Positions 12,861 to 25,070 of a DNA stretch of 64,000 nt are shown here, in pieces; position 1 is the stretch's first letter; every line of letters starts with the position of its first letter. The notes under the pieces were generated by a model, which was not told the DNA's origin, did not search any database, and saw only the letters and a program-made list of their open reading frames with translations. The position numbers and the translations under genes were made by a program. Source of the DNA: Synaphobranchus kaupii (lineage: Eukaryota > Chordata > Actinopteri > Anguilliformes > Synaphobranchidae); the NCBI GenBank assembly GCA_029718625.1, contig CM056391.1:9416416-9480415 (forward strand). Direction: 5' to 3'.

Positions 12861-14744
12861 CTATAGTATATATCAGAAACAATGTTTTAGAGTTGATGAA
12901 TGGTACGGTTGTCTCAGAACAGGGCGGATACCAGGCATAGGTGACAAGGACGTAGGAGAGAAAAAAAAATAATCCACACATTGTAACCATGATAGTTGGC
13001 TGCATCCAAATGTAAGAAAAGACCTATTTCAATTTTAAGCTCTCTCTAAGTTCCTCTCAGTCATTCTCTGTAACACTCACAGTCAGTGAATAAGTAAATG
13101 ATTAAATATGAAGCTGAAAAAGATCCACTGGTGAATTCTGAATTGTGGATAGCAAATGTTCGCCTGGTACTCATATTGAAATGTTTTTCTTGAAAATCTC
13201 AGAAGACCTCCGAACTGAGCTCTTTTGAAAAAGATCTATTTTTCTCTCTCCATGACCATTCTGTGGCTGGCATGCCAAAGCACCTCTTTCTTAATCCGTA
13301 TTTCACTCAAGAAAACCTCTATAAACAGGAAAAAAAGGCTAAAAAACAGATGGGGTTAAGAGGGATGACTGGAATTACACTGTGTATATCAACCTCTACA
13401 GTCAATTTCCCTGGTTCATCTTGCAAGGAAATTGCTTGTTCATAACCAATTTAAAATCTGTAACTTTCAATGATTTTTTTCATCACACAAAGCTGCAGAA
13501 TAACGTTGTATAATAATGTCGTATTCTTAGCTAAGATGGACAAATTGGTGAAGTTAATTTATACACAATGTTAATCCTCTTTCTTTTCTTATGTAATGTT
13601 TTTATTATTATTATTCAATTCAGCCACTATTAAACTCAAATGAGCACTTGAGGAAAATGTATTAATATAAATGAATCCTTTGACCTTAAAATCATTGTGT
13701 GTTAACGGCAAACACAATTGTGTAAGATTCTTTCTATTTTACTTTTAAAATCTCTATTAAACTTTTATTGATATTATTTGATGATACAATTCAATCCAAA
13801 ACAAAGAGGGCAATCTTGCGTTTATGGAATCTGCTTGGCAATTTCTTGTTTACCATTGCCCTCTACTGTACGCAATTGCTAACGTCTTGATTGCCTGACC
13901 AAGACGCCCTCTAAAATAATGCTGGAAATAAACCTATTCCTTCTAATACTTGTCAACAAGTATCACATCAAAAGTATAGTGTTAGTAACAGGTATGGTAC
14001 AGTTAAAGTGGGTATAAAAATGTTAAACATTATTATAATATATTTTTTTCATTGATTTTTATATTTAATTTTTATCATTATTTAAAAACCATTTATTTTA
14101 TATATGTGTGTATGTACGTATATGCATGTGTGTGTATATGCATATTTAGGTGTGGTTGTGTGGTTGTATATCTCCTCCTACACCATTCACACCATCGACA
14201 CCATTCATACCTCATATTATATCTTCATACACCCTCCATGTTGCTATTACTTTTTACCTTTATACCATATACACTTTTTCAGATAATTTACCTTTTATCG
14301 CCAAAAAAATGAATGGGAGTCAATGGCCACGTTTTGAAAACCGATGCAATAGAATGTGGATGCTGTAACATATTACACTGCTTATAACATCACAATGCCT
14401 TCCTCTACAACACTGTTATGACCCAACAATACTATCCCAGATGATTTGACATTGGTCGCGTTAAGTAACTGAGTACAGTAGCTCACAGTGAGAACGCTCA
14501 GTGTGAGTCCTGAGCGGATTTTTTAATCACTTAACGTTCTGCACTACGTAAGCGCTGAGCAACTGTCAACAACCGTCTGAGTTTGGAAAAATGGCGACAA
14601 GAAATTTCATAGCTAACGACGTAGCCTACTTCTGTCTCTGATACAAATCCAAAAGTGCTGAGCAGCGATTTGAGCGGCCTAGAGTGATCGAAACTGAGCA
14701 ACCCGTTAAGTGCGTTTTTTGCTCTGAGCGAAGCTACTTAATGC
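12861..14744. other. Non-coding stretch, AT-rich
   Basis: No gene or confident repeat. A TATG/TGTG-rich low-complexity patch is at 14101-14155, followed by an ACC/CAT-rich patch (14175-14280) that weakly resembles the duplicated block downstream. The piece 14450-14740 has recurring GCTCAG and TTAAG words near both edges but no clean terminal repeat. Confidence 0.45.
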
Positions 14745-15014
14745 CTTACCTTTTTGTGCTTTCATCACAATTCATTAGGCTACTTCTTTGTATCACTTCC
14801 AGGTTCTTTAGACTAACGTTACTTACCACAAAATATATCACCATATTTTAACACTTTCACTTTTGATCCCATTATACCACATTACCACCTCACACTATAG
14901 GCTACCATATTACCAACCCTAACCCTAACCCTAACCCTTTCTATACCATTCCTAGCACTTGATACCACAGCGAAGCAAATACACCTACACTTTCTTTCGG
15001 AATTGTTAACCTAG
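14745..15014 (+). repeat. Duplicated block, copy 1 (with telomeric insertion)
   Basis: This block is a direct repeat of 15534-15801. Shared words in order include TTGTGCTTTCATCACAATT, TATCACTTCCAGGTTCTTTAG, CACTTTCAC, TATACCACATTACCA, CCTCACACTATA, TACCATATTACCA and ACACCTACA near the end. Copy 1 lacks about 31 bases present in copy 2 and has an extra run of telomeric repeats at 14915-14938. Not coding as far as I can see. Confidence 0.85.
14915..14938. repeat. Interstitial telomeric repeat, (AACCCT)x4
   Basis: Four perfect AACCCT units, equal to the vertebrate telomere repeat TTAGGG on the minus strand. They fall inside duplicated block copy 1, at a place where copy 2 reads straight through from ATTACCA to CTTTCTAT. 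Confidence 0.95.
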
Positions 15015-15533
15015 CAGCTTGGTGCAGGGCAGTTTGGCTCCCCGTATCGACAGACCATCAGTTGTCCGTAGCGTTCAGGCTCTCCTGGTAGCCTACTTAG
15101 CCTATGTTACCGTGTGGAAATGATAATATTTATTCGGTCTCTGCCTTATAATGAAAATCTGTGCTGGAATCAGAATAAGCTAAGTAAGCCGATGCCAGCT
15201 CACCGGTTTGTAATGAAAGGCATGCGCTATATGGGGTTGGCGGCATAGGCTACAATTCAGTAGTTGGAATCAATAAGCTAAAGAAGCCGATGCCCAGGCT
15301 CACCGGTTTTAATATAAATTTTTGTTATTCATTTGAGGTGAGAAATGTTGCACAAGCACTCATAAATTTTTGAATGTTATGTCATAAAAATGCATTTTCA
15401 TATTTTATCAATAGTTTAACTAGCATATAGCATTGCTAGTCATTTTCTTGTTACCGAGTGAATCTTACGGTTTTAAAATCATAATATGTAATTATTGTAG
15501 TTGTGACTGGTCTCCTATCTCTAAACTCAGTAA
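15015..15533. repeat. Spacer with a 47-bp direct repeat
   Basis: Positions 15167-15213 and 15267-15313 are close direct repeats, both with GGAATCA, then AAGCCGATGCC, then GCTCACCGGTTT. They lie 100 bp apart between the two copies of the larger duplicated block. Nothing coding is recognised in this spacer. Confidence 0.75.
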
Positions 15534-15801
15534 CTTACCTTGTTGTGCTTTCATCACAATTTGTTACTTTGTTGTATCACTTCCAGGTTCTTTAGACTAC
15601 TTACCACAAAGTAGGCTACATCACCTAACACTTTCACCTTCACTAGATCCCTTTATACCACATTACCAGTTCATACCATTTCCACCTTTTTATTTTCCAC
15701 CTCACACTATACCATATTACCATCTTTCTATGCCATTTCCAGCAATTGATACCGCTGCAGAGCAACCACACCTACAATTTCTTTAGGAATGGTTAATCTA
15801 G
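15534..15801 (+). repeat. Duplicated block, copy 2
   Basis: Direct repeat of 14745-15014, offset by about 788 bp. It contains an extra segment (about 15668-15698, AGTTCATACCATTTCCACC and following) not present in copy 1 and lacks the telomeric insertion. Confidence 0.85.
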
Positions 15802-16284
15802 TTTTTGTTGTTGTTTGTTATATAGCCTACACATTATTGGAGTATATTGGGTGACTTGTGATCTGTGAATTGTCTTTGTTTAACATATTGTTATGTCTGT
15901 ATGAGTCAAATTATATAAAACAAATAAATAAAAAAACACCTGATTGAAATAGCAGATTTTTGTGATGTAAAGCCTGAAATCAAGATAAATCATGTCAGAC
16001 CTTTTTTCCCCCTGTAATGTGACTTTTCAACCAACAAAATTCAAGTGGAAAACAAATACACATCATTTTTATGAAAAATAAAAAAACTATACCCAGGTCG
16101 TATAAGCGTGCACGCCCATTTATAATGGGGGCTGTAGCTGTGTTCAGAGTTAACCAATCACAGTCAAAATCATGTCAAAAGGTAATCTGCATACACCTGC
16201 CATCAATGAATGTGATTATTATTAACCCCAAATAAAGTTGAAACCCTGAGGAAGGCTATTTCCAAAACGCGTTAACATTTTGTG
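15802..16284. other. Non-coding stretch before an L2 LINE end
   Basis: AT-rich. Near 16245-16275 is CCTGAGGAAGGCTATTTCC followed by AAAACGCGTTAA, a word type found in fish dispersed repeats; a related word (CTGATGAAGGTTTTGCAG) occurs at 63247. I cannot assign it to a family. Confidence 0.35.
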
Positions 16285-16900
16285 TGAATCCCATGTAACC
16301 CCCCCCTGCTGAGGTCACTCCACTTGCTGCCAGTTGCAGCCAGGATCAGGTTCAAAGTTCTGACCCTGGCCTACACTGCAGCCAATAGGACTATGTTCCT
16401 GCTCGACCACTTCGCTCTTCTACAGCAGGGCGACTGGCACTTCCCCCCCTCCGTGTCAAAGGCTCTCGCTTGTCCCGACTGCGGAGTTTTTCCACATTAG
16501 CTCCTCAGTGGTGGAATTAACTTCCCATTCCCCTACGTTCTACTCCAACCCTGCCTGCATTCCGCCGAGGCCTGAAGACACACCTCTTCAGACTCCACCT
16601 TGACTGATATCCTCACCTAGGAATATCAGTTCCCTGTTTACTAGTTCCCTGTGTTTTCCTGTCTATTTATTATAGTTTATAATAGTATTTAGAATAGAAG
16701 TGTAGTATTGCTGATTTACCCACAGCTTACTGTGAACTACAGTCAACGTTCATTACTAGGGATAGCTGCTACATTATGGGAAGGATGTGCTTTGTCTTGT
16801 CTGTTCTGTAGTGATCTTGATGACGTCTCTGTATGCACTTACTGTACATCGCTTTGGATAAAAGCGTCTGCTAAATGAATGTAATGTAATGTAATGTAAA
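16285..16900 (+). mobile_element. 5'-truncated L2-clade LINE (3' end with conserved hairpin)
   Basis: The first part encodes the degenerate C-terminal tail of an L2-type ORF2 (see the pseudogene entry), followed by about 240 bp of 3' UTR. The end has CGCTTTGGATAAAAGCG (16850-16866), which folds into a short hairpin with a GGATA-type loop, then TCTGCTAAATGAATGT and four AATGT units (16878-16897). In the eel element UnaL2 this same kind of hairpin plus short repeat tail is what the LINE's reverse transcriptase recognises. SINEs elsewhere in this window carry the same tail. Confidence 0.9.
16295..16606 (+). pseudogene. L2-type ORF2 C-terminal fragment
   Basis: Plus-strand translation gives LLPVAARIRFKVLTLAYTA, matching the 'LHWLPVxxRIxFKxLxLxY' block that follows the reverse transcriptase domain in L2-clade LINEs. 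After frameshifts the typical final block LAPQWWN, then LPIP, then LPAFRRGLKTHLFRLHLD appears, ending at a TGA near 16606. A stop interrupts it after WWN. The catalytic reverse transcriptase domain and endonuclease are absent because of 5' truncation. Not functional. Confidence 0.8.
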
Positions 16901-17454
16901 AACCCCACCATATTGTAACCGATTAAATTTATAGCCTAAAAGTCGGTCAAATGAAGCATTTGTGGGAGCAGTGTTGTTGTGTCCGACAGTTAAATTACCT
17001 CAGATGGGTTGATTTAGTCGGCTACGAATTAGGCTACAATGCATATAGGCAATTAAAATTAAGCTGGCATTTTAGTTGATATTAAACTAGGTAACTAAAC
17101 AGCTAGTTAGCTACCCTCTGCCTGAATCTCTGATAATATGATTCACTCATGATTACAGTGTCAGGAAGTAATTGAGTCTACTGATGGCGCACGGTGCAGG
17201 TCCTGACTTGCGGCAGGTCTAACACTGCACAATCGTTCATCACTCTCCTCCATTACTGTCGGGTCCCACGGGTCCAAATTTCCTTGGGTCCATTTCGAAA
17301 CGGGCCTGACCATCCTTTTGGACCCAGTGTAGAGAGCTACGGTTTGGCTTGGTGATTCTCATTTTCATTGACCAAGCTAAACTTCTCAATTAAAACATAA
17401 TTTGTCACAATAATAATGATGCTGCTTGGAATCATTTTCTGTGAAAAATACAGC
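16901..17454. other. Non-coding stretch, nothing recognised
   Basis: No gene or repeat family recognised. Confidence 0.5.
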
Positions 17455-17495
17455 TTGTGTGTGTGCGTGTGCATGCGTGTGCGTGCATGGATGCA

Positions 17496-17538
<43 letters not shown>

Positions 17539-17547
17539 GCGTGTGCA
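17455..17547. repeat. Microsatellite (GT)n with GC/AT interruptions
   Basis: GTGTGC, GCATGC and a pure GT run of about 16 units. Frames through it give only His-Thr or Cys-Val repeats and are not genes. Confidence 0.95.
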
Positions 17548-19586
17548 CTTGAGCCTGTATCTTGGTGTTGTGTGTGATGGGGATGGCAGCTTTCCGGCCC
17601 CATGGAATCGCTGTGTGAACTGCGTGAGCACCCTCCACATGCTCAGTTGTAAAATTTATGTTGAGCTTGGGGCAAAAGCTTACCCATAAATGAAAGAACT
17701 ACACTAGGGGAGATTTTTCTAGCAAGTGGTGATTAAAAAAAATTAAATAAATGCAATGCCAGTTAATGGCTGGCATGACCAGTCATCTTCATTTGCAGAA
17801 AAAAATCAAACTTGCAGCATCAGTGTATTGCAAGCTAGCTAGCTAGTTAACACAATTACATTACAAAAAAAAGCCTCATGTGGATTGTTTGTATTTATTG
17901 TGGGTTTTAGAACTTTTCCGTTGGAGGAAAACTTGAGAAATATAGTTTGGTTATTGGCTGTCTTTCGTGCTAGATTGTCACCATTCATCACTGTCTGTGC
18001 GTGTGCGTGTATTGCAAGTCCTTCTGGATAAGCAGGGCAGTATATGTCTAAATGTGAAAATAGCGTGTGCCCCACTATGCTTTTCATGTATAAATCACCA
18101 CTGTACACGTTTTTCAGCTGAGTAGTTTCCGGAAGTACACTGGGCAAGCTGCCTGTAGAAGGCCGTGTTTGGCTTTAAAGTAAAACAAAGGCTTCAGAGC
18201 CTGTGTTGATTCCCCAACATTTACACTTAATTTACTCCTTCCTGAAACAGACGCACACTGTATTCTTCCTGAACCTTAGCTTGGAAACCAGACCACAGAA
18301 AACCTCTGCTGAGCAATGTCCATATTTACCGAAGTCCATAGAGGCCATGCAATATTTTTTTCCTTTTATTTTTGGTCTCCTTATCTCAAGAGAATGACTT
18401 ACTTATCTCTGGATAATGACAAAAACAACTTGAATAAATAAATAGCTTTTTGGCACTTGAGCATATGTTTTTTTGCAGTTTAATAACAATGCATCAACCC
18501 AGCTTGCTATAGCGAGGTAGCGCTCTTCCTAAGCTAGCCGAGGGATCGTTGTGTAACAAGGATACCTCTGGAGAAAAGTGAGGACCATAATTGGATTCCA
18601 GTCAGATGGCTGTGCCTAAATTGTTTGTGTTCATTAAATGTGCAGTGAGCAGTACTTTTAGTGTTGAAGTGCATATTCTGAAGAGTCCAAATGTGTAGTT
18701 TGTTCCTCTGTAAAATTGTTGTTGTTCTTCCTTTTTATATCGAGTATATCGACAAAGTAAATCCTCAAATGCCTTCTTTGCTAAAATACATTTTTGAGAA
18801 CAAAAAAAATTTAAAACAACGCAGCTGTGATGATCTTTTTTTTAACATTTGCAGCATACAAATGTTGAACATATTCATTTCCTTTTTCTTTTTTGCACTT
18901 TGTAGTTTTTTATACTTGTGCCTTTTTTTTTTTACTTTACTTTTTTTATTATTTATTATGTTATCGGCATGTAACCGTGGCTTCTGAATTTTAGCACAAA
19001 AAAAAGAGCTTAAACATAAGCCAGTTCGCATAAGCAGGAGGGTGGGCTAGGCATTTGTCTTAAAAGAAAGATTATCATTTCAAGAATGTAAGCATTTCAA
19101 TGCGACAAGAAAAGATCACATAATGACTCAGCATGTGGCGATGTAAAGGACCCACAGTGGGATTCCTCTATCCCCTATGCCATTAAATCATTTGTTTGAT
19201 GTTAATTCCACGTCTTGTTCTGAGACTGAACTCACAAAAGATGAATATGACTCAACCTGACCTTATAATAGTAATAAAAAAATAAAAAAACTTCAGCTAT
19301 AGTCCCAATACAGTTATCAGTAACTGAGGTGCCAGTCCATGCACCATCAGCTGCTGTAAAAAATAAACTGGAAGTATAAAACTGGCAAGATTTTTATGAC
19401 AATTACTCAGGGTTGCATTGTTCCTATTCTGCAAATGTTGAAACAAAAAATATGCGCATGCATTTTTTAAAACTGAAATAATAAACACATTTGAGCAATT
19501 GTCCTGATTCTTTAAGGGGGAGGCGAATGGTTCGGAGATCCAAATGCAACTAAAGGGATTCAATTAAGTGTCCAATTAAGAACACT
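17548..19586. other. Non-coding stretch, nothing recognised
   Basis: AT-rich, several poly-T and poly-A runs (for example 18830-18960). The small ORFs are low complexity. No repeat family recognised. Confidence 0.5.
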
Positions 19587-19587
19587 A

Positions 19588-20197
19588 ATGAATTACAGAA
19601 TCCGCGAATAAGGGAGAAAAAACAGAAAGGAAAAACAGCTCCTGCTCTCCAAGCTGGAGGGCAATACAAAGGAGACTGAAAAAGGGAGAAATAATAGCGA
19701 CCCGAAAATAATCGGGTGAGTTGGACTCGTAGGCTCGAGAAAATAAAAATAAAGGAAAATGCCTCTTACTCTCGATAGAAAGAAAACAAGGAAATAAAGA
19801 GAGGTACAGAGCAAACAGAAAGACAAACTGTCTCAGAGAGACCAGAGCGGGTAGCAGGAGCAAGGGACAGAAATTGCAAAGGAAATGTGTATCCTATGTG
19901 TGTCTAACGCACAAAAGGCAAGTCCCTCGTAACACCAAAGCAGGGCAATGAAGGAAAGAGGTCTCCTTAGAGTCCCTACCTATACCTGACCGGCTTAAAG
20001 TCAAAATGAGCAAATGACAACCAAGCACCGGAAGAAGGAAATCCTGGGCTTAAATAGAAACAGGAAATCCGCAACAGGTGCACTCACTATATGCCTGAAA
20101 GAACGGAAACCCCGGCGTGGAACACCGAAAAATCCGATAGATTACCCCGTCGAACAGAAAAGAACAAACGACTGTAGAACAAAGGAAAGACATGACA
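19588..20197 (-). mobile_element. Possible solo LTR (minus strand)
   Basis: Read on the minus strand, the interval begins TGTCATGTCTTTCC at 20197 and runs about 610 bp. It has a TATTTAAG promoter-like box near 20050 and a pyrimidine-rich second half. On the plus strand it would begin TG and end CA, as an LTR should. This composition and layout resemble fish Gypsy-type LTRs. I do not see a clean target duplication, primer-binding site or internal gag-pol on either side, so it could be a solo LTR or a mis-reading of unique DNA. Confidence 0.35.
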
Positions 20198-23100
20198 GAT
20201 TCTGGATATGTCTTCTTCATTTTTATTAATTTGGGAATGAATTCTCTCCCCGAGGTGTTTTGGTTGCCAAGGTGCTGTTTCCTCGACAACCAGGGGACTT
20301 GATGAAAGGGAAAAGGAAATATTGACATCACTTATGTACCCATGGTGTCTCACATGTTTCTCACATGTTTCTCAGTGTCAGGAGAGATCATTCGCAAATA
20401 GTCAATCTCTGCTGATGGCGTTAACGGGTCCAGAGTCTGCCTACTCTCCTAAAGCATTTCTCTAATCACACAAACATTTAGGGAAACTGGTATTTGTTCC
20501 TTGTCAGTTGTAACAGGAAGTGACCAGTATGACACAATTAAACGCGATACAAAAATGCTTGTTTAGAGCCATGGCAGTAATGTGCCCGTCATGCCAGCAT
20601 TGCAAGACTGCAACTCTTCAACAGGCAAGAAACGTGCTTATTAGTGTATGTGCTTGATTATCAAGCAGGACACTCTGACCTTGAGCAGTGCAACGAGTGT
20701 GAATTGCTTCAGTAGATATCATCATGATTAATTATGCTGTGGAACTTGTTTTACGTAACAACTTATGTATCACAAAAAATAAATAAAAAAGCAGCAATGG
20801 GCACGATCAAGACAGATGGGCAACCCTAGGCTCGTCTCATTTAGACATTATCTTAATTAAATTAAATAAGGAGAAGGAAGTAACACAGCAAACATGAGCT
20901 GGAACTGGCTGTGTGTGTGCGTGTGAGCGAGAGAGATGGAGAGAGAGAGAGAGATGAGAGAGAGATATGAGAGAGGCATGAGTGGGTAGGATTTGAATTG
21001 GGAGAGGTGGTGGCCATAAGGTGACAAGTAGCACTCGTTTATGGATGGTAGCCTGGGAAGATGCACGGTGGGCAGAAATGGCTGTTGATATCCAATCAAT
21101 TAAAATGATGTGTGCCTTGGTGTAGGCGGATATGAGATAGGGGGGTGGGATTGGTGCTGCCACAATAAAGCAGCCTGTTCGCTGAGATAATCCAGCAAAA
21201 TGGGCACTTTAAACACACCGCTGCCACGTAGCTTAGCATCTTCAGTCGTTACCGGGCAACCGGGAGGGTTTTGACCACGTCAGCCCACGAGATAAGCAGC
21301 TTAGAAGCATCAGGACACCGTACTATGACAGGTAATTCATACATATTTAGAAAGACATGAATAGACTTTTTTTTTTGTACTTTTATCTGGGAGTTAAAGC
21401 CGGTAGTGCTCGCGGAGAATGGGTGTAACAAGGGAGTGTGTGGCACAACTGCCACGCCTCCCAGGCTGACTGCGCTGCAGGATTTAATGTCAGCAATTAC
21501 ACGGATGAGAGAGGGGGGGGGGGGAAGCGGGGGGGGGGTCTGCTTAAAAAAATTAAGACATTTGATTTCTTCTTTAAAAAGATTATTTGCATTTTTATTA
21601 ATTCATTTTACATTTTACATGTTCCCTCCGTCACTGTGTGTGAAATGCATCACGCCTTTCCCTTTAAATGGTTCAAAAATGACATTGCGGCCCTGTCAGG
21701 AATTCTAATCATCCTCTTGGTATAATTAAGCCGTTGAGGTTACGTTTGTGACAGGTTTTTTTTTTCTCAAACCCTCTCCTCTTTAAACATTCAGCAATGA
21801 AAGTAGGTCTGACACTTCTCTAATGAAACTTAATGGGGTTGTGCCCAATGCTTGTCTGCTCTGTGGCGTCTGATATTTTAGAGGGCATGTCTGTTGTCAT
21901 GTCCTTTACATCCAGCTTAAATCTCACGCTGTACCACAAAGTGATGCACACGCATATGAACACACAGAAACGCAGTGACTGCATTTTTTAGGAAGAGGGC
22001 TGACCAATACATATTGCAACAGACACTGTGAGTGAAGATAAAATAAACAGATATTATTTAGCTTGTGAAAGCAGTGTTGTGATGGTTAATTTAGCTATAT
22101 TGGAAATACAGCAACATTAAATACTGTAGTTTCGATCTTTATGGACCCAGACAGGTAAATTTACAGCTCACCTTAAAGTCTATCATACTATTATGGTCTG
22201 GACTTTGCATTATCTGGGCTTCCTAACAGGTGAGTATCCAAGAGCTATGATTATGTAAGCATGGACAGGACAGGCTTGAAGGAGACAGCCAATGCAAAGT
22301 AGAGCTTGAAACAGGACAGCACATTTCAGCCCAGCCCTACGTGAGCCTGGTGGTTTAGTACAACGTGGTTTAGTACAAGACAAAATATCGGGCAGTTTCT
22401 GTGTGATGTTAGCACTGTTATTATTTCCAGTGGGACATCATCAAAACTATTGAAGGCCTTCCAGCCTATGGTTAGTCTAAGTACTCTAAATCATACTCTA
22501 TCTCACAATGGGATTTGGACAGAGTAGGCACTGTCGGGTAAGTGAGGATTAGGTAAAATGTGTATTTTCTAAATCCAGTGGTTCCAACAGTCAGTGCCCT
22601 TGTTAAAACGTTCGGCACTCTGAATACTGAACACATGCGATATTGCATGCTAAAAGCCCTCACTTAACCTACATTCAAAATATGTTTTACGTTATTTAAT
22701 TGAATAATTATTATTAAAAATGACAATCATCAATTAAATCGCTGAATTCTTTGATAGATAAGTCAAACAGTAACCTGGTGGATCAACAAACAAGTCAAAA
22801 CAAGGTCTAAATCAGGTCTTAAGGTTAAATAATTTTAGAAAATAACTGTCAATTACAATAATTAAACATAAAATCATACATTCACGAATGTAGGCTGACT
22901 ACTTATAATTTACAAAGAAGAAGACATTTAACCAGACATTAATTATAATATACCAGCAAAGTGAGAGATAAGCCATAAATTGCCAATATTATTTACCCTC
23001 CAGGTCAAAAGGAACGAAAGGTACCACCACCACCACAAACTCCAAACTGAACTGAGGCTTCTTTCCTTCAGCACTCCTAATTGGGTTAATGTGTGTGAAA
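20198..23100. other. Non-coding stretch with purine repeats and a G-rich run
   Basis: A (GA)n-rich patch lies at 20926-20975 and a G-rich run with one interruption at about 21511-21538. The rest shows no coding frame, RNA gene or repeat family that I recognise. Confidence 0.45.
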
Positions 23101-23127
23101 GGGGGGGGGGGGGGGGGGGGGGGGGGG
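23101..23127. repeat. Poly-G tract, 27 bases
   Basis: Uninterrupted run of 27 G, the longest homopolymer of its kind here apart from the gap edge at 60.67 kb. Confidence 0.95.
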
Positions 23128-24293
23128 TCAAAGACTAGCTTATCTGCACTTTTTTTAAATTTTATTCTTATGTGTTACAGTACACTTAATCACCAAGAAT
23201 GAGAAGTTATATTTTGGTCTTGAATGAGCACATCCATTCAATATGTACTGCATTCAAGATTGGATACTGGGATTCTGGTAACAAATGCTGGATATGTGTG
23301 ATGGTCGGTAGAGGAAAAGATATGTGGTGGATCTTTAGAGTGTGTCGACCCCAGGCTTTCCAAATAACAACATTGTGCAAGAGTGGATGTTCAAATAAAG
23401 CCATACTCAAGATTTATTGCTTGAATTCGCAGGCTAACTTGGGCCTTGGGATTTGTGAGAAAACAATAAAAAATAACAAGCTAAGAGGCCCTCAACAAAA
23501 AAAAAGGACGTTTTCACTTGTCATTCCATTATAGTTCTTTTCTACTGGGTTTGAATTTCACCAGTACTTATAGACCAACCCATGCTCCCAGCACCCTCAA
23601 AATTGTATGCGTTTTTAAAAAGATTCCTTAGTCATCAAAACACTAAGTGTGATTTAATTCCAAACTAGCCCATGGGAGAAGACAATATGATTCATAGGAC
23701 TAGCAATTGAAGTTGAAAGGGTGACTGATCAATTGACTTTAATGGTACAAAATAAAAATGTAAAAAATGACATAGATGTATTCCATATGTTACGTGAGCT
23801 AGTGCTACAGTCTGAATTAAATGGAAACCCATTACAAAGGTGCGACCGGCACATAGGCACAGTCAATGGCGCAATGCGTGCGGCACTAGATGTGGTTACT
23901 GAATTTTGTTATTTTCGTGAATGTATGTGCCAATTTTTTGCCTACCTTGTGCAAGTGCTGTACATATGCCCATAATTGACACTGTAGGCATAACAGGGAC
24001 AGGATCCGACCATCTCGATACTTTCCTCCTGTGTCACCAGGCAATTTGCATGACAGATTACCTGGATGTACAGTGGTCCCCTTCGATTCGTATAGGTGAG
24101 TGGGTGGGTTGAAGCAGCATGCAACTGCACGACTGTGTTTAGTGTCATTCCTCTCGTTACAGACGGGTGTAAGAATACAGTACCCCCGGGACCACGGTGC
24201 AGAATAAGAACAGCCATAAACAATTAAAAACAGAAATAAATACAGGACTTAACATTATAGAATAAAAGCAATGACCAATAAATGCAAAGTGTA
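23128..24293. other. Non-coding stretch, nothing firmly recognised
   Basis: No coding frame or known family. At 24070-24200 a short inverted pair (GTGGTCCCC against GGGACCAC) occurs about 115 bp apart but is too short to call. Confidence 0.4.
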
Positions 24294-24390
24294 TGATCAT
24301 GAGCTATTCAACCGCCAATCAACCGTTTTCCAATTTGACAGCATATGATCCACGAAAACAGTTGATTAGCTTTTGAATAGCTTATGATCA
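24294..24390. repeat. Imperfect inverted repeat, 37-bp arms
   Basis: The left arm 24294-24330 (TGATCATGAGCTATTCAA and following) pairs with the right arm 24354-24390 (ending TTGAATAGCTTATGATCA). Loop about 23 nt, with a few mismatches. Too short to place in a family; could be a MITE remnant or a local hairpin. Confidence 0.8.
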
Positions 24391-25070
24391 CGCACACCTT
24401 GCCTGGGAAAGCCCCCAAATTAGCAACTCACCGTATGCTGGTCAGCGACCTGCGCCATAAAGCTGGTTTAAGTAGGTGGGTGGTGCAGGTGCAAATCGCA
24501 GTCTAATCTGACCCCAAAATTGCAATGAGCTGCACCAAAATTGTTTTGCGCTGTTCAATTTGGACTGACACACCCCTATAAGCGGCTCTCCTCCCACTTC
24601 AGTGCACAGCGAGTCCCCAAATTACCTGACGGGTAAGTGACAAAATTGCCACTTTGCCAGTGCGACAGCTCACCACCGGCCCGGAAAATAGAGCCCAAAA
24701 TGTCTGGGAGGTCAGTGATGTGGATGTCCAACTTCTTCCACAGCAAACATCCTCATTTTTCATCATGAGGTTTCCCTGGTCTTTCCTGTCCTTAACTCCC
24801 AGTGTGATCAACCTCCAATTCCTGAGCAAACGTATCTGCAATGTAAAGCCTATGTGCACATGTGCCTGTCTGAGGCGATGCATTCATTTCCCCTGATACA
24901 AGTCCTGCCAGAGTAATGAATTTTCACCTATCCCCTTCCTGGTCACTACAGCACCACTGACAGTGTGTTGGAATGTTGCAGATTCCATCGGCAGTTACAG
25001 GACTCTTTGCAACCGGCTGGCTTCACAAATTTACTTTTAGTTGCTATTTCTCCACACTTCATTCGAGTTG
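24391..25070. other. Non-coding stretch, nothing recognised
   Basis: Slightly more GC-rich than its surroundings, no gene or repeat family recognised. Confidence 0.45.

Noticed and set aside
14450..14740. Possible MITE with GCTCAG/TTAAG words at both edges
   Set aside because: The words do not form a clean inverted repeat and no target duplication is visible.
16240..16285. CCTGAGGAAGGC ... ACGCGTTAA word, also at 63247
   Set aside because: Similar words occur in several fish repeats; I cannot place it in a family or show it has a function.
23721..23975. 84-residue open frame in unique DNA
   Set aside because: No motif, no promoter or splice signals; surrounding bases give no support for a gene.
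24070..24200. Short inverted pair GTGGTCCCC / GGGACCAC
   Set aside because: Eight or nine matching bases 115 bp apart are too few to support an element.
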